Shown here piece after piece: positions 23,441-35,630 of a stretch of 64,000 nucleotides of DNA. The DNA comes from Mortierella alpina (Eukaryota > Mortierellomycota > Mortierellomycetes > Mortierellales > Mortierellaceae): positions 3,162,001 to 3,226,000 of the forward strand of contig JANATF010000003.1 of the NCBI GenBank assembly GCA_029449245.1. The letters are read 5' to 3'. The notes beneath the pieces are model-generated. The model made no database searches, had not been told where the DNA came from, and saw only the letters and a list, made by a program, of their open reading frames with translations. The translations under genes were made by a program, and so were the position numbers. The first letter of the stretch is position 1; each line of letters opens with the position of its first letter.

Positions 23441-23555
23441 AGAAGGAGGAAAAGAGGAAAAGAGGGAAAGAGGGAAAGAGGGAAAGAGGGAAAGAGAAGA
23501 GGAAAAGAGGAAAAGAAGGAAAGGTAGGAAAAGAAGGAAAGGTAGGAAAAGAGAG
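23441..23555. repeat. Purine-only microsatellite/minisatellite
   Basis: Nested repeats of GGGAAAGA and AAGGAAAGGTAGGAAAAG with almost no pyrimidines on the plus strand for about 115 bases. Confidence 0.8.
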
Positions 23556-24163
23556 GGTTTTTCTCTTTTGTGTCCAGCAGCGACAAGATATGCGTGCAGG
23601 TTATGGAATCAAGAAGGTTGAACGTAAAAAGGGGTGGTTGTGGACGGGGCGCAAGAGAACACAGAAAGGGCCAAGGGCTGGGAGGATGGATGGGAAGGCT
23701 GATTGTGGGCAGACAGGAGGCGGGTCAGGTGGAGGATGGGCTAGGTTAGTCGAGTGCAGAAGAAAGATACGAGCAAGGAAAACAGTAAAAAGGTGCGAGG
23801 GGGGGAAAGGCGAAACGAAAAAAGGGAAAGAAGGGAAAGAAGGGAAAGCAAAACTGCGTCGACATTGTCCGTTTTTATACCCGAGCATCCGCATGGGGTC
23901 ATGCTCGAGACTCAACGCTGGTTGGCTGCTGCCCAGAGAGGGCCTGATCATATACGAGTTTCCGGGTCCCCTTCTCCTATGGCTCGAATGGGTTATTTTT
24001 TTGCTATTGAGTGAGGGTCCCCGTGTCCACGGCTGGCATATGGCTCTCCCAAACGTTCAGACTGCAATCCAAAGAGAGACAAGCACACCCCTGCCATGCT
24101 GCTCTCCCAGTCGTTCCTTTCAAGTGAAAGACAACGAGAAATTGCATTATTTCCTTCTCTCTG

Positions 24164-24230
24164 TCTCTGTCTCTCTCTCTCTCTCTCTCTCTTCTCTATT
24201 TTCTCTCTCTTCTCTCTTTTCTCTCTTGCC
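24164..24230. repeat. (CT)n-rich tract
   Basis: CTCTCT repeats broken by TTCTC, plus strand, in the gene-free region. Confidence 0.8.
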
Positions 24231-25329
24231 CTGTTGTATCCCGCGCAGGAGAGGACATGAGGGATGCGATGCAGGCGAGGGCCAACATTATCTTTTGCTG
24301 CCGCCCCCCTCCACCCCTCGCTCTCTTCTTACGTACTCCATTGTGTGTGAGATGTTGGACAATCCACGTCCATGATGTCCCTGTACTCAGGCCTGTAGCC
24401 AGGGAGGAGTACAAAGAAGAAAAAAAAGATGCTGCTGGAGGCCAGGGACTCGATCTGGTAAAAAACGAACTGTGTGTGCTGTATCATACCGTTCGTTCTG
24501 TGGCCCACATGATAGATTGCAAATCTGATTGGACGCACTTGCTCTTCTGCGCATGCTGGACGGCACATCTGAATATGCAGCACCCGAAGACTGTGGCACA
24601 AGAACAACACAAGAGCCGCTCTCCTTCAGACGCATCCCATGTTCTTCCACGCATGTAAAAATAACCCAGCTCCTCACGGGCAACCGTACACGTATACACG
24701 TCTACAGTCTACAGTCTACAGTATTTTGTATTATGACCTCGGCATTGGAAAAAGGAGTTGTCTGACAAGTAGCGGCAGGAATGGAGGTGGGAACACTGAA
24801 GTAAACTCAAAATGCAAAGACAACCAAAAAGAAAACATTGCGATCGAGCAGCACAGAAGGGGAGAAGAAAGGAGATGGGCAGGAGCTACAAAGCCTAATA
24901 GCCTTGACGTGCTGAAGAGACATGTGGGCAAACGTATTTGTGCAAACATGAGGGACACACCAAGTGTTTACCCCTCTCAATCAGGAAACGCATTTGAATG
25001 CGATCCTCCTTGTGCAACAACCACAATCTTGTCAAAAATGAGGGCTTACGGACAGACGGACACACCGCCTCTTCTCTCACTTGACCGCATATCTCGAATA
25101 GTCTGCAAAGAGCCTGTTGCACTCGTGTTCCTTCATGCTAATGCAAATTGATGTCCATGAATCAAGCACGCTGCATGGTGATACGCCTGCAGGCTACAAA
25201 AAAAGGGGAATTCGTCAATGCAAAGCTGATCTGCACAAGCTTTCGCAGTAGAGATGATCTTTTGGTTGGGCACCAAACCTTTTTTTTTGTTCCCTTTGCG
25301 TTTTGTTCAAAGATCTTCTAATCTTCTAT

Positions 25330-26760
25330 CTAGTTGGTATTCTCGAGACTCGGCTCAGGCGAGGTAGCCACTTTTGGAACAAAGGTCTCCTCCTTGATGA
25401 CAGCGGGAAGGCGACTTGGCCTGGGCGCGTACCGCACTGGCGCGGCCTGTGTCCTCTTCCTCTTTCGTCTCTCTTCTGCCTCCTTCCTTGCTTTCGCAAC
25501 CTTGAGTCCCGCTTCCGATACATATCCAAACAGTTGCTTCCTCTCTCCTCGCACCATACCAGTCATGAAAACGCTGAGGATGCAGGCTACGGTCAGATAC
25601 AACAATGCTGGCTGGCTGGTCTTGAAGAAGTGTGCGATATAAAAGAAGGAGCCCAAGCCAAGGGCATACGCCACAAGACACGCAGTAAAATAGGGCTTGC
25701 GGAATCCAGTGGATTGTCCCAACGCAGGGTTCCTAGTGCCGGCCTGGTGTTGATCAAAGCGCAAGCAGAGGGCCGCAAAGATGCCAGGGATCGCAATGTC
25801 GCCGAAGCCCAGGGCCACAAACTGATAAGCCTGTCCAGCAGGCAATCCAAAGAGTAATCGAGGGAAGATCACCTTGAGAGGCAAACTAAAAGATCGTGTG
25901 ACCGATGCCAACACCTTGGCCTCCAGAGCCCAAGCCACGTCGTGCAATGTCAACCCAATCAAGAAGCACAAGCCAGTCTTGAACGAGTCCAGCGCAAACA
26001 CTTGAATCGCGCTCAGCGCAAGACAGATCCCGAACACGTTGGAGATGATCCAGTGCTGGGTGGCTGCATAGTATGCCGCTGTCAAAATCGACGCCACCAG
26101 CGTAACCAGATGGATGGCAGTAAATCTTGCGGAGTAATATCCTATGCAAAGTCAGTGAGGAGGATACTGACATCAGTCTGAGGACGCGCTGCTGCGTCCA
26201 ACCAAGTATTGTGCGTAGTCTTTTCGTTGGTGCTGTCTGTACCTTTGGACCTATGGGCGAGGTTGATGTGCCAACTGTCAAGCTGGAGCCCGACGAGCTT
26301 GCTGATGGCGGTCAGAACGTCCACGCCAATCAGCGCCATCGCGACCATACCCAGGACACTAAAGTATGCTGCCACAGCGATCTTGGCGTAGGTTGGGTCC
26401 TTGAGGCCAATGGCATGGTGCAATCCGTAAAGAACCAGCGATCCCAACACGGGGGAGAGAAGTGCATCTCCCAAAGACACATTCTCTGACATTCCACTGC
26501 CATCCAGTTCATCGTCCGAGTCTCCAATCTGCTTCTTTGCTGTCCTGCGCTTGTCCTCTGGGTTCTGTTGGGCACATTATGACAAACAATAAAAAGAGCT
26601 GGATTAGCTCCTCATCACTTGGATTTCATATGGCGCTCAGATGACCTTTGTTTCTTGGCTCTACCTTCCATCTGTGGAGAGATGCAAACGATCCAAAGTA
26701 AATGGACACGACGGCAGCTGTTGTCAATGTCGCATATGCAATGTACAGTCCTTGCTCCAT
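25330..26760 (-). CDS. Signal peptide peptidase family protein (A22B), variant active site
   Basis: Multi-pass intramembrane aspartyl protease family member, expected in the ER membrane. Exons 26665-26760, 26243-26564 and 25330-26141 give 409 residues with closed phases. After a first TM (EQGLYIAYATLTTAAVVSIY) and a charged loop, eight further hydrophobic segments follow. The second catalytic motif is present as LGFGDIAIPG (consensus GxGD) and the PAL motif as QPALLYL near residue 340. The first motif, normally YD in a FFYDIFWVF-like context, here reads LHDVAWAL, so the Asp is kept but Tyr is His. The cytosolic tail is basic (RKRKRTQ) and ends EPSLENTN. The fold assignment is firm; whether the enzyme is active is open. 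Confidence 0.88.
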
Positions 26761-27274
26761 GTTGGTGTTGGAGTGTCCTGAAAACTCTGCGCGTGCTAAT
26801 ATATGTGTGTGCTAGTGCTGGCTCTCGTCAGTCTCCCTGCCAATGTGCCTGGCTCCGTTGAAGATCGTGTCGTGGGGATAAAGATGCGTAAAGGTGGAGA
26901 AGAAATACGGGAGTACAATCTTATAGCATCCGTGTACGTGAAACAGCGAAGGCATCAGAATGAAAAAAAAAATCACTGAAGCTGCCAAGAACCTTGGTGC
27001 AGGGGAGATTCCAGATAAACACTGGAAGTTCCCGTGGCATCGATCCAATGTCGAGAGCGTGGGTTGGCTTCAGTATGAACCTGGTTGCGACGTGTCAAAC
27101 GCGGCAGGTACACCGAGAGATTGTCTGGCCAGCAAAATTCAGGCACGTCTCTGCTATGGTTGGGCTTTTGAACACTCAATATCGGTATGCAGATACTCCA
27201 ATGATTTTATTTGACTGTTGTGTTATGCAGAGGGTGGTGGTTGACACCTTCGGTGTGCGAGGGGAATGGTATGC
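26761..27274. other. Intergenic region between the SPP-like and RhoGAP genes
   Basis: Upstream flank of the SPP-like gene and 3' flank of the RhoGAP gene. Nothing recognisable beyond these roles. Confidence 0.5.
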
Positions 27275-30200
27275 TCAGAGGGTGATCGATACAGGGTCGA
27301 TGTACGGTAACTGGGGTGCACCCGTAGCGCTCTTGGGACTGGGCGAGACGTGGTCGGGATAGCTGCCGTCATGAACAGTGGGTAAGGACATACTGCCGGC
27401 TTCAATGGAGACACGGACTGAAGGCATGACCTGCGCATTGGATAAGGCTGCCGTCGAAGATGAAATGTCCTGCCCTGAACTCCGATATCCTTCACCACTG
27501 CTTCGGCTGCTGGTTGAGGTGGAGGATGCTATCGTGGTGCCACTGGGTGTCATGGCAACCACGATCAGGTGTGATGCTGGACGACTGTTTGCTCTGCTGG
27601 CGAGAGTATCCTTGTCAACTGCGGATCCTCCATCATCTGATCCAGAGGAGAGCGGAACTGCTGCCTGGGTTGCTCTTTCTTCTCTGAGTAGCATGGCGTT
27701 CATAAGCTCCACATCTTCGCTATCATCGCTGTCGTTGTCAGCCTCTGGAGATTCAAAAGGGTCGCCCTTGGAAAAGATATCCTTTTGACTGCCGGCGAGA
27801 TCGAGCGACACGATTGTTTGACCGAGGCTCGACTCGAAGTACGTGGAGGTATTGCTCGCATAGTGGTCGCTGAAGGGCGATATGGCTGGCATGGACTGCT
27901 GGTGCCGGATAAGGTGGTGAGGCTGCTCAGAGTATGTCTCATGCTGCTCGTGGGTATCGGGCTCTTGGTATTCCTCCTTATCATTATACACTACACGTTG
28001 GCTGGGTTGCCATTCCTGCTGATCGTTGATCTCTAGATCGTCTTCATCCTCGGACCATTCCTCCACATTATACTCCATGTCCTGTAGCAATCCTCCCCAG
28101 ACAATCTTCAAGCCCAGCTCCCTGTTCTCAGGAGTGTCGATGCCGTTGTAAAAGCCGCCCAGGAGCGCCTTGAAGAGGACGCTGCCAATTGACAGAGTTG
28201 GTGCAAAGACTACACCCAGATTCGAGACCGTCATTTTTGTCCTGTCGGAGTGCGATGCGATCTTTGATAGATGGTGGCAAAGATATGAAAGAACGACGTA
28301 GCTGGGCCGGGGTAACCGAATGAGAATGCCTCGCAGGGTGTGACAAATGTGTTTGTCTGTGGATAGTAGCGACTGAAATTGTTCGAGTAGAGCTGGTGGT
28401 AGCAGCGGATTTGGCACTACATCGAGCAACGAAAAAAAAAAAAAAAATGTTTGAATGGCTACCCGCAAACCTTGAATTCTGACGGGGTGCCAAAGATGCA
28501 CGGCGCACTTACACTCCCGGAGGTACAACTTCAACAAGGTGGCAATGTCATTTGGATCGATCCCTTCCATGGCCAGGAGGTCGTAGTCCTTTCCTGTGTC
28601 GAACATCCGCTTGAGTTTCTGTACACTCGCGTGGCTACCAGGCACGCTGTTTTGCGCATTATGTTGTGTTGGCATGATGATTGGTAGAGGCGAGGGAAAG
28701 GGGGCGCAGGTTTGAAGAAGAGGTGCGGGCTGAGATTAGTGATCCGGGGCCATGCGTCTTTGGTGCTCCTCTGTAGCAGCTCGATCGTGCCTCTTGGCTC
28801 AGCAATGAACATTAAATAAAAAACAAGAGAAAAACGAGTTCCCGTTCCTGTTCAATGGTCGCACAGACTCAAATTGCATTGTTTCGTTGGTTCCGTTGGC
28901 TGCTTGCGGGAAGGTCAAGGAACAAATAAAGCAAAGAAAAAAAATTCGACCACCGCCAAGAGGTTTCCTTGGTGCGTTGTTCTCTGTGTCCTGAGTTTTG
29001 CGCCTTGTGCCATGCGATTGTGCGAGTGCGAGTGTGTGCTCAAATGTGCGTGGGCGGTGTGTGGTGTGTGGTGTGTGGTGAGTGGTGTTGATGCCTGTTG
29101 CGTCGCATGAACAATGAACAGAGCCAGGGGCAGTGTGTTTGTGGGTCGATTATGCCGCATCCTACTCGCCTGTTCCAGCCTCTGTGGTTATGCCACCTTG
29201 CTCTCTATTCCTCTTCAACCGCCGAGGCTTGCAGGTCCAAACACAACGCAAATTTGGCCCCCGAATTGTATGAATGGTAAAGAGAGACACTCTCGATGTG
29301 TACTGTCTTGGGTTTGAGACGTGGGTAGAAACTTACCGATAGAGCCCTACTTCGTCCACTCCTCGGGACTCGAGAAACACGGCGCATCGGTACAGCACCG
29401 CAGGGACCAAGGGCGTGTCTGGGACATGCGAGATTCTGATTGCGTCCTCGAGATCGGCGCCGAAGATGGGGCTGTTTGGCGCGGGTCCTTTCAGCACGCT
29501 TAGCAATGGTTCAGAGTCTATGAGGGTAATGACCGAGGCCAATTCAGTGACAAGAGCTTGGGCAATTATCCTTTCAACACGAATATACTTTATCCTCCGC
29601 TCCTGCAGGCGCACCACCACCACTGCATTCAGAGCGTTCCTGTTCTGCCACACTCCCCCTGGACTTTTTGATACATTTTGCCCATCACATAGAAATTGAG
29701 TATACATATATTTCGCAGCGTATATTGCATTTGTTTTGAAGTTGTGTTCGACATTACAGCCACAAGCGTCTCTCTCTGCTTACTCTTTTGGGACCGTCCC
29801 CAAGACTTTGACAGCATCCCTGCGCCTTTGGTACGCCAAGACGTCAGGGAGCCCGCCGCGGAGGATGCGGTCTTGTCGGGGGTATCGGGGTCAGGGCCTT
29901 GACTTTGACTGTTTCTGATACCTGAATCCATACTCTTTTTACTGCTCCCAAACGGGTTGGGTAGCCTCTTGAAGGGGTTTGAGAAAGGCGCGGGCCGTGA
30001 GGGCAGGGTGGTGGGTCTGGATTCGTAGCCGTTGGAGTTTGATCGAAGGTTCTTGTTGCTGTTCCTGCTGTTTTTGGAGGAGGAAAAGGAAGAGGCGAGG
30101 ACGTTGAGAGACGCGGAAGAACGCGAGTTCTTGAGCGAGTTGGAGTTCGTGACTGGACCTGATTCGGTCGGACTGGGCGGAGCGGGCTCATAGCTCTGGC

Positions 30201-30330
30201 TGTGACGGATGGATAGAGGGCGCGGGAGGGCCTTTAGCGACGAATGCGTGGTGTGGGAGGGGGACGAGAACTCGTCCGCAACAGCCGAGGAGGAGGTATA
30301 TGTCGGGTCATGAGGACTGCTGTCGGTCAT
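27275..30330 (-). CDS. RhoGAP-domain protein
   Basis: GTPase-activating protein for Rho-family GTPases, about 714 residues. Exons: 29784-30330, about 29337-29658, 28513-28646, 27275-28416. Residues 1-180 are Ser/Asn/Pro-rich and likely disordered. The RhoGAP domain runs from about 245 to 430: IFGADLEDAIRIS, then GLYRVPGSHASVQKLK with the arginine finger in GLYR, KLYLRELPNPLLPPALLEQF restored across an intron, and MTVSNLGVVFAPTL. Thereafter the protein is acidic and Ser-rich, with no second domain seen. The acceptor of exon 2 is not certain: 29658 keeps the phase, and a nearby alternative at about 29627 also would. The 690-nt intron between exons 2 and 3 and the T run just before exon 4 are odd but the domain splices together exactly. 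The target GTPase (Rho1, Cdc42, Rac) cannot be told. Confidence 0.88.
28647..29336 (-). other. 690-nt intron of the RhoGAP gene
   Basis: Phase-2 intron between GLY(R) and VPGSHAS. It contains GTGTGTG-rich sequence around 29050-29085. No exon candidate inside. Confidence 0.7.
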
Positions 30331-30688
30331 TTTTTCTTCGAGTGGTTTGTGTGTTGTGCTGAGGGTTCATTCAATGGGGAGTCATGAAAGGAGCCGATGG
30401 ACGTGGTGGGGAGAGAAGGAGCGGGAGAGGGGCGGGATGGAAGAGAGGAGAGGCGAGGCGAGGAGAGCAGAGAAGGCTGGAGGCAGTGGGAGGACAAAAG
30501 AAGAAACAAGACAAGAGACAAAAGACAACAACAGAGAACGAAAAAAAGGAACAAGAGGTACCCAGGGTGCACCCATGCAAGCATCACGACTCACAAGCGC
30601 CGAAACACACGACGACAAAAAAAAAAAAAGCTCTCCCTGTCTCTCTTTTTTTTCTCTGTGCAAGGCGGTATCTCTTCTCTCTCTCTTG

Positions 30689-30762
<74 letters not shown>

Positions 30763-31346
30763 CTCTCGCTAGGTCTCGCTTGCCGACCTATATACATAGT
30801 CTATGTCCTCTATTCAAGAAGTCATCGTCTGGCACAAAAGTCTGAATGTCAATCGCGAGAACAGACGTAATCCCGAGTTGATCAGCCCGATTCTTCGAAA
30901 TTCAGTCTTCCTGCCATCCGTCCCGATCAGAATTTTAGAGGCCTCCCTTTCAGTCCCTTTTCCTGTTCCTTGCCACCTCCCCTGACCCTCTTCATATTCC
31001 ACTAACCAACGTGTATATTACAAGTACTCCCTCCACCTCGTTGGTACCGTCGCCTTTACATCCCTGCTCCTCCCTAACCCTCCCTAATGAACCGAAACTA
31101 CTGTTTCTTACCTTGTCATGATTACTTAAAGTACGAAGATGTGAAAAAACAAAAGTATAGGGTCATCAAGGCCTCCAAGAAAACCTTGCGATCTGCGGCT
31201 GGAATACATAGAGATCAAAGTTTTGGTAAGGATTTTAGTAAAGCGGTCCGTGCTTCTGTCAAAGAATCGTGATGATTGGCCTTGAATGTCTAAGGACGCC
31301 ATGACGGCCCATTGTTTATTCAGGCAGACATACAGGGAGCTCGCAC
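30331..31346. other. Intergenic region with long CT microsatellite
   Basis: 5' flank of the RhoGAP gene and 3' flank of the TPR/F-box gene. The plus strand is purine-rich at 30384-30560 and pyrimidine-rich at 30630-30765. No credible gene. Confidence 0.55.
30698..30759. repeat. (CT)n microsatellite, about 31 units
   Basis: Near-perfect CT dinucleotide repeat of about 62 bases on the plus strand, upstream of the RhoGAP start, where it is (AG)n on the sense strand. Confidence 0.9.
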
Positions 31347-33574
31347 TCAGCGGTATGACCGATGGAATCGGTACAGGACCCGCGACCTGTCCCCAAGACT
31401 CACCCGCGCGCGCTCCACTGCATCGACGCCCATGTTCGGACAGTCATCAACACATATACGCTCCAGCCCCTGGCCACGCTGGTTCACCACAGCCATGAGC
31501 CCTATTCCGGTGATCATTCCCGAGTTTGCAAGGTGCAGCATCGTAATCTTCGGACAGTGATCCTTGATATCCATGAGCAGTCTGTCCGACACGCTGCTGT
31601 AGCCTGCACACTCCAGTCTGCAAAGTTCTCCGCCGCTGCTGGTGACTACCTGCCGCAGGCCACTCTCTGTTACACGGCTGCACTTGTTCAGGAGCAGGGT
31701 GTGGAGGTTAGGAAGCGGAGACGATCGGAAGAAGATCAAGCCCTGGTCAGTCAAATAGGGTGAACAGCTAAGATCAAGCATCCTGAGTGAGTGCGACCAG
31801 CCTCGTCGGGGTGTTACAGGTGTCCCTGGTGTGCCTGCTGCAATCATCAAGATTGTGTAATCAGAGACGCCCTTGCAGGCATTAAGTTGCAGACTCTCCA
31901 GGCTTGGGATCCCTCCAACCCACTCGTGTACCACAGCAGCGGCCATCGCATCATCGGACGTCTCGATCGAGTCCGTGAAGAGGTGCTTTAGCTGAGTGAG
32001 TTGTCTGAGTTTTTCGAGCGCCTCAATTCCTCGCGGCCGCATGGTTCGGAGGTCAAGCATGGTCAGGTTCGGGAACCTGCTTACTAGTGCGTCGATACCA
32101 TCCTTAGCAAAAGGTGATTCCCATCGCCCAATAACCAATTTCTTCATGCTTGGAAGGGGGATTGAGCTGTTGATCATGACACATGCCTCCGTCACTCTGC
32201 ACTCTGAAATATCGAGTTCTTCCAACAACGGGCACCGCTCCAGGAGAGCAACGATAGCTGTGTCTGTAATTCCAAGGCATCCGTGAACGTCCAGCGATCT
32301 AAGCTTTGGAGTTGTTGACCAGAAAAGCGAAAACTCTTGCTCAGGAATCCTGGAGTTTAACCTGAGAGAAAATGTTTGCAGAAATCCCGCGCGTTTGAGC
32401 TTTGCAAGTTGTGCGAGTAAGCCTCCCGTGATCTGCTCTGCGCACCCGAGATAGAGTGCTCTTGGTGGTGTGTGCTTGACTAGACTGAGTACAGTTTTGT
32501 TTGTGATTTTGTTGTTGGCATCGTGGTCTGGCTGAACAGGCATGTACTGCGAATAGCCAGGGGTCTTGATGAGAGAAGGGCTCCGTTTGGATAGCTCGAT
32601 TGTATACCAAAAATGGCGTACGGATCCAAGGTAGCCCATCCACTTTTTACTGATCGACATGCACCGGACTCGCTCCGTAAAGGTGAGGGTGTCGAAAATG
32701 ACCATGATCAGCTCGAGCGGCAGTCTCTCCATAGGATCCAGTACGCGTGCCTCCTTCTATGGAACGATGAAGGGATTATTAAGGGTATCCTGATGCGGTC
32801 AGATCGAGGTGGAAGCTCTTGTTGCAAGCCAGGATTACCTTGGCGCGCTCCTCGAGTTTGATGGCCATTCCGCTGGCGATCCGCGCCAAGATCTAATCAT
32901 CATAAACCGACACCAGTGGTGAGTTTTTTTCTTTTCTTTTTTTTGTTTGGTTGCCGCATTTGACTTTCTCGTCCGTTCAATATGTCCAATGCATCACCTC
33001 GTAGTCGCTGCTCCCTTTATCGCATCGCTCGGCACCAGCCAGATAAATCTTCGCAGACGATGTAATATTCTGCTGTATCCGAAGAACTTTTCCTGCACGT
33101 AAATAGCCCTGCATGCAGACACATACACGGGTCCAAGAGGTCTATTAGTCATCAATCGACATCCATGTAGGCCAGATCTATTTGCTGCTATCGCATTCAT
33201 ACCTTTGGATTCTGGGGATAGGCTCGAATCATTATCTTGGCGTCAGAGAGAGCCTCCTCGGTTCTGCCTAGTTTTTCCAAGCACGCAGCCCTACTGTCGA
33301 GCAGATTGATGTCCTTTGGAGCAATCGCTATCGCCCGAGAGAGAAACCCGAGGGATGCCACAAAGTCCTTTTGGGAAAATGACCGTCGCGCTTGCTGGAC
33401 CAGTTCGTTGACGGGTATCTCATTGCTGACTGGGAGAGCTGAGCCCGGTCTCCGGACAGTTATTGGCGGCCTTGCCTTTGATATCGATGAAACACCTGGC
33501 TGTCTGTTGCTGTCAGGACGCGCGTATGGCGCGGGTCGCTTGATGGCAGCCGAGACAGACTTGCCATTGTTCAT
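31347..33574 (-). CDS. TPR + F-box + LRR protein, Dia2/Pof3-like SCF adaptor
   Basis: Substrate receptor of an SCF ubiquitin ligase. Exons 33203-33574, 32998-33108, 32839-32892 and 31347-32756 give 648 residues with all phases 0. Residues about 50-175 form TPR helices (ELVQQARRSFSQKDF, CLEKLGRTEEALSDAKIMI, GYLRAGKVLRIQQN). The F-box begins at MERLPLELIMVIFDTLTF, about residue 190, and some 400 residues of leucine-rich repeats follow (LRSLDVHGCLGITDTAIVAL, LEELDISECRVTEACV, LHLANSGMITGIGL). The order TPR, F-box, LRR is that of budding yeast Dia2 and fission yeast Pof3, which act in replisome disassembly and genome stability; that role is inferred from architecture. The exon 2 donor (GAG|GTGATG) is weak. 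It shares a 399-bp divergent promoter with TPI. Confidence 0.85.
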
Positions 33575-33973
33575 TGCCGCTACACAGCTGAATCCTGAAA
33601 TGGGATACCCGACAAAGAAATGGGAGTGATTGTCCCGATGCGGATGCCGAAAGTAGCCAGCGTTTTCCCTGCCTTGATGCTTCTTTTCCCTGGTTCAATG
33701 CTGGACCGCGTGCAATGATCCTGTGCGCCTGCGTGCCTGTGTGCCTGTGTGCCCCGATGGAAGCTGTTGTGGTGATGGGCTGGTGAAGTGGGATATATTT
33801 TTTGTTTTATGAGCCAAATCCAACCGCCTGTGACAATCGTTTTGGCTCCGACTTTTGGCCGTCCCACGGTCCTCGCTCGAATGTCTTCTGTATTTCTTCT
33901 GGCTCGCTTTTGATCTCTTCTCCTCACTCTCATCCATCCTCCCCACAACTCCCAACACCCAAATCCTACAACC
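33575..33973. promoter_or_regulatory. Shared divergent promoter of the F-box gene and TPI
   Basis: The two start codons are 399 bases apart, facing away from each other. On the TPI side there is a TATA-like GATATATTTTTT near 33790-33802 and a strongly pyrimidine-rich leader (about 33889-33970) just before the ATG, as is typical of highly expressed fungal glycolytic genes. Confidence 0.55.
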
Positions 33974-35133
<1,160 letters not shown>

Positions 35134-35630
35134 GGACTCCTGCCCACGAATCCAAGCGTAGCTCTATAAAAAAATATCTTATTTGTATATAAACCGTGCT
35201 TCGTAGCTAAAAACTCATTGTATGGAACTTGGCTCAGAGCGCAAAGGCACATGTGAATAGATCGACAACAACGTTGGCTCATACGGTTGGAGGACAAGAT
35301 CAGACCGCGGTCCAGGAATAGATCTGGAAGTTGTGCGGGAATCTGTGACACGGTATAGATCTGCCAGTGTGCAGAAGCTGGTTCAAAGATATCGTCACAA
35401 GGCAAACTCAGCGAATTCCAACCGTGCTTAGACGCTGATAAGGAATCGCGGTGATAAGAACTCAGATGCTCCTTTCATTCGACCTCTTTTGGACGATCGC
35501 AAAGCAGATCACCAGTACAGCTCGCAAGGCCCCATGCTTGCCAGGACATGAAGGTACAGAACATTTGTGGGATGCAGACCGAGACTAGCACCGGCGTAGG
35601 CGCAATTGAACCATTCGTTCCTTTTCCTTT
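35134..35630. other. Convergent 3' region between TPI and the Ser-rich gene
   Basis: 3' flanks of two genes on opposite strands; AT-rich stretch after the TPI stop (35163-35200) may hold its polyadenylation signals. No gene seen. Confidence 0.5.

Larger units (their letters stand above)
23328..25329. other. 2 kb gene-free, purine-rich region
   Basis: This holds GGGAAAGA- and AAGGAAAGGTAGG-type tandem repeats at about 23441-23555, GGGAAAGAA repeats at 23822-23849, and a CT tract at about 24164-24230. A 349-codon plus-strand open frame spans it but is a translation of these repeats (Lys/Glu/Gly, then Ser/Leu). No other gene seen. It is the 5' flank of the gene starting at 23327 and the 3' flank of the SPP-like gene. 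Confidence 0.55.

Noticed and set aside
23326-24375. 349-codon plus-strand open frame
   Set aside because: It is a translation of purine repeats and CT tracts, antisense at its start to the real ATG at 23327, with no domain or splice support.
30347-30870. Overlapping plus-strand frames of 140-157 codons
   Set aside because: Translations of GA-rich DNA and of the (CT)n microsatellite in three frames.
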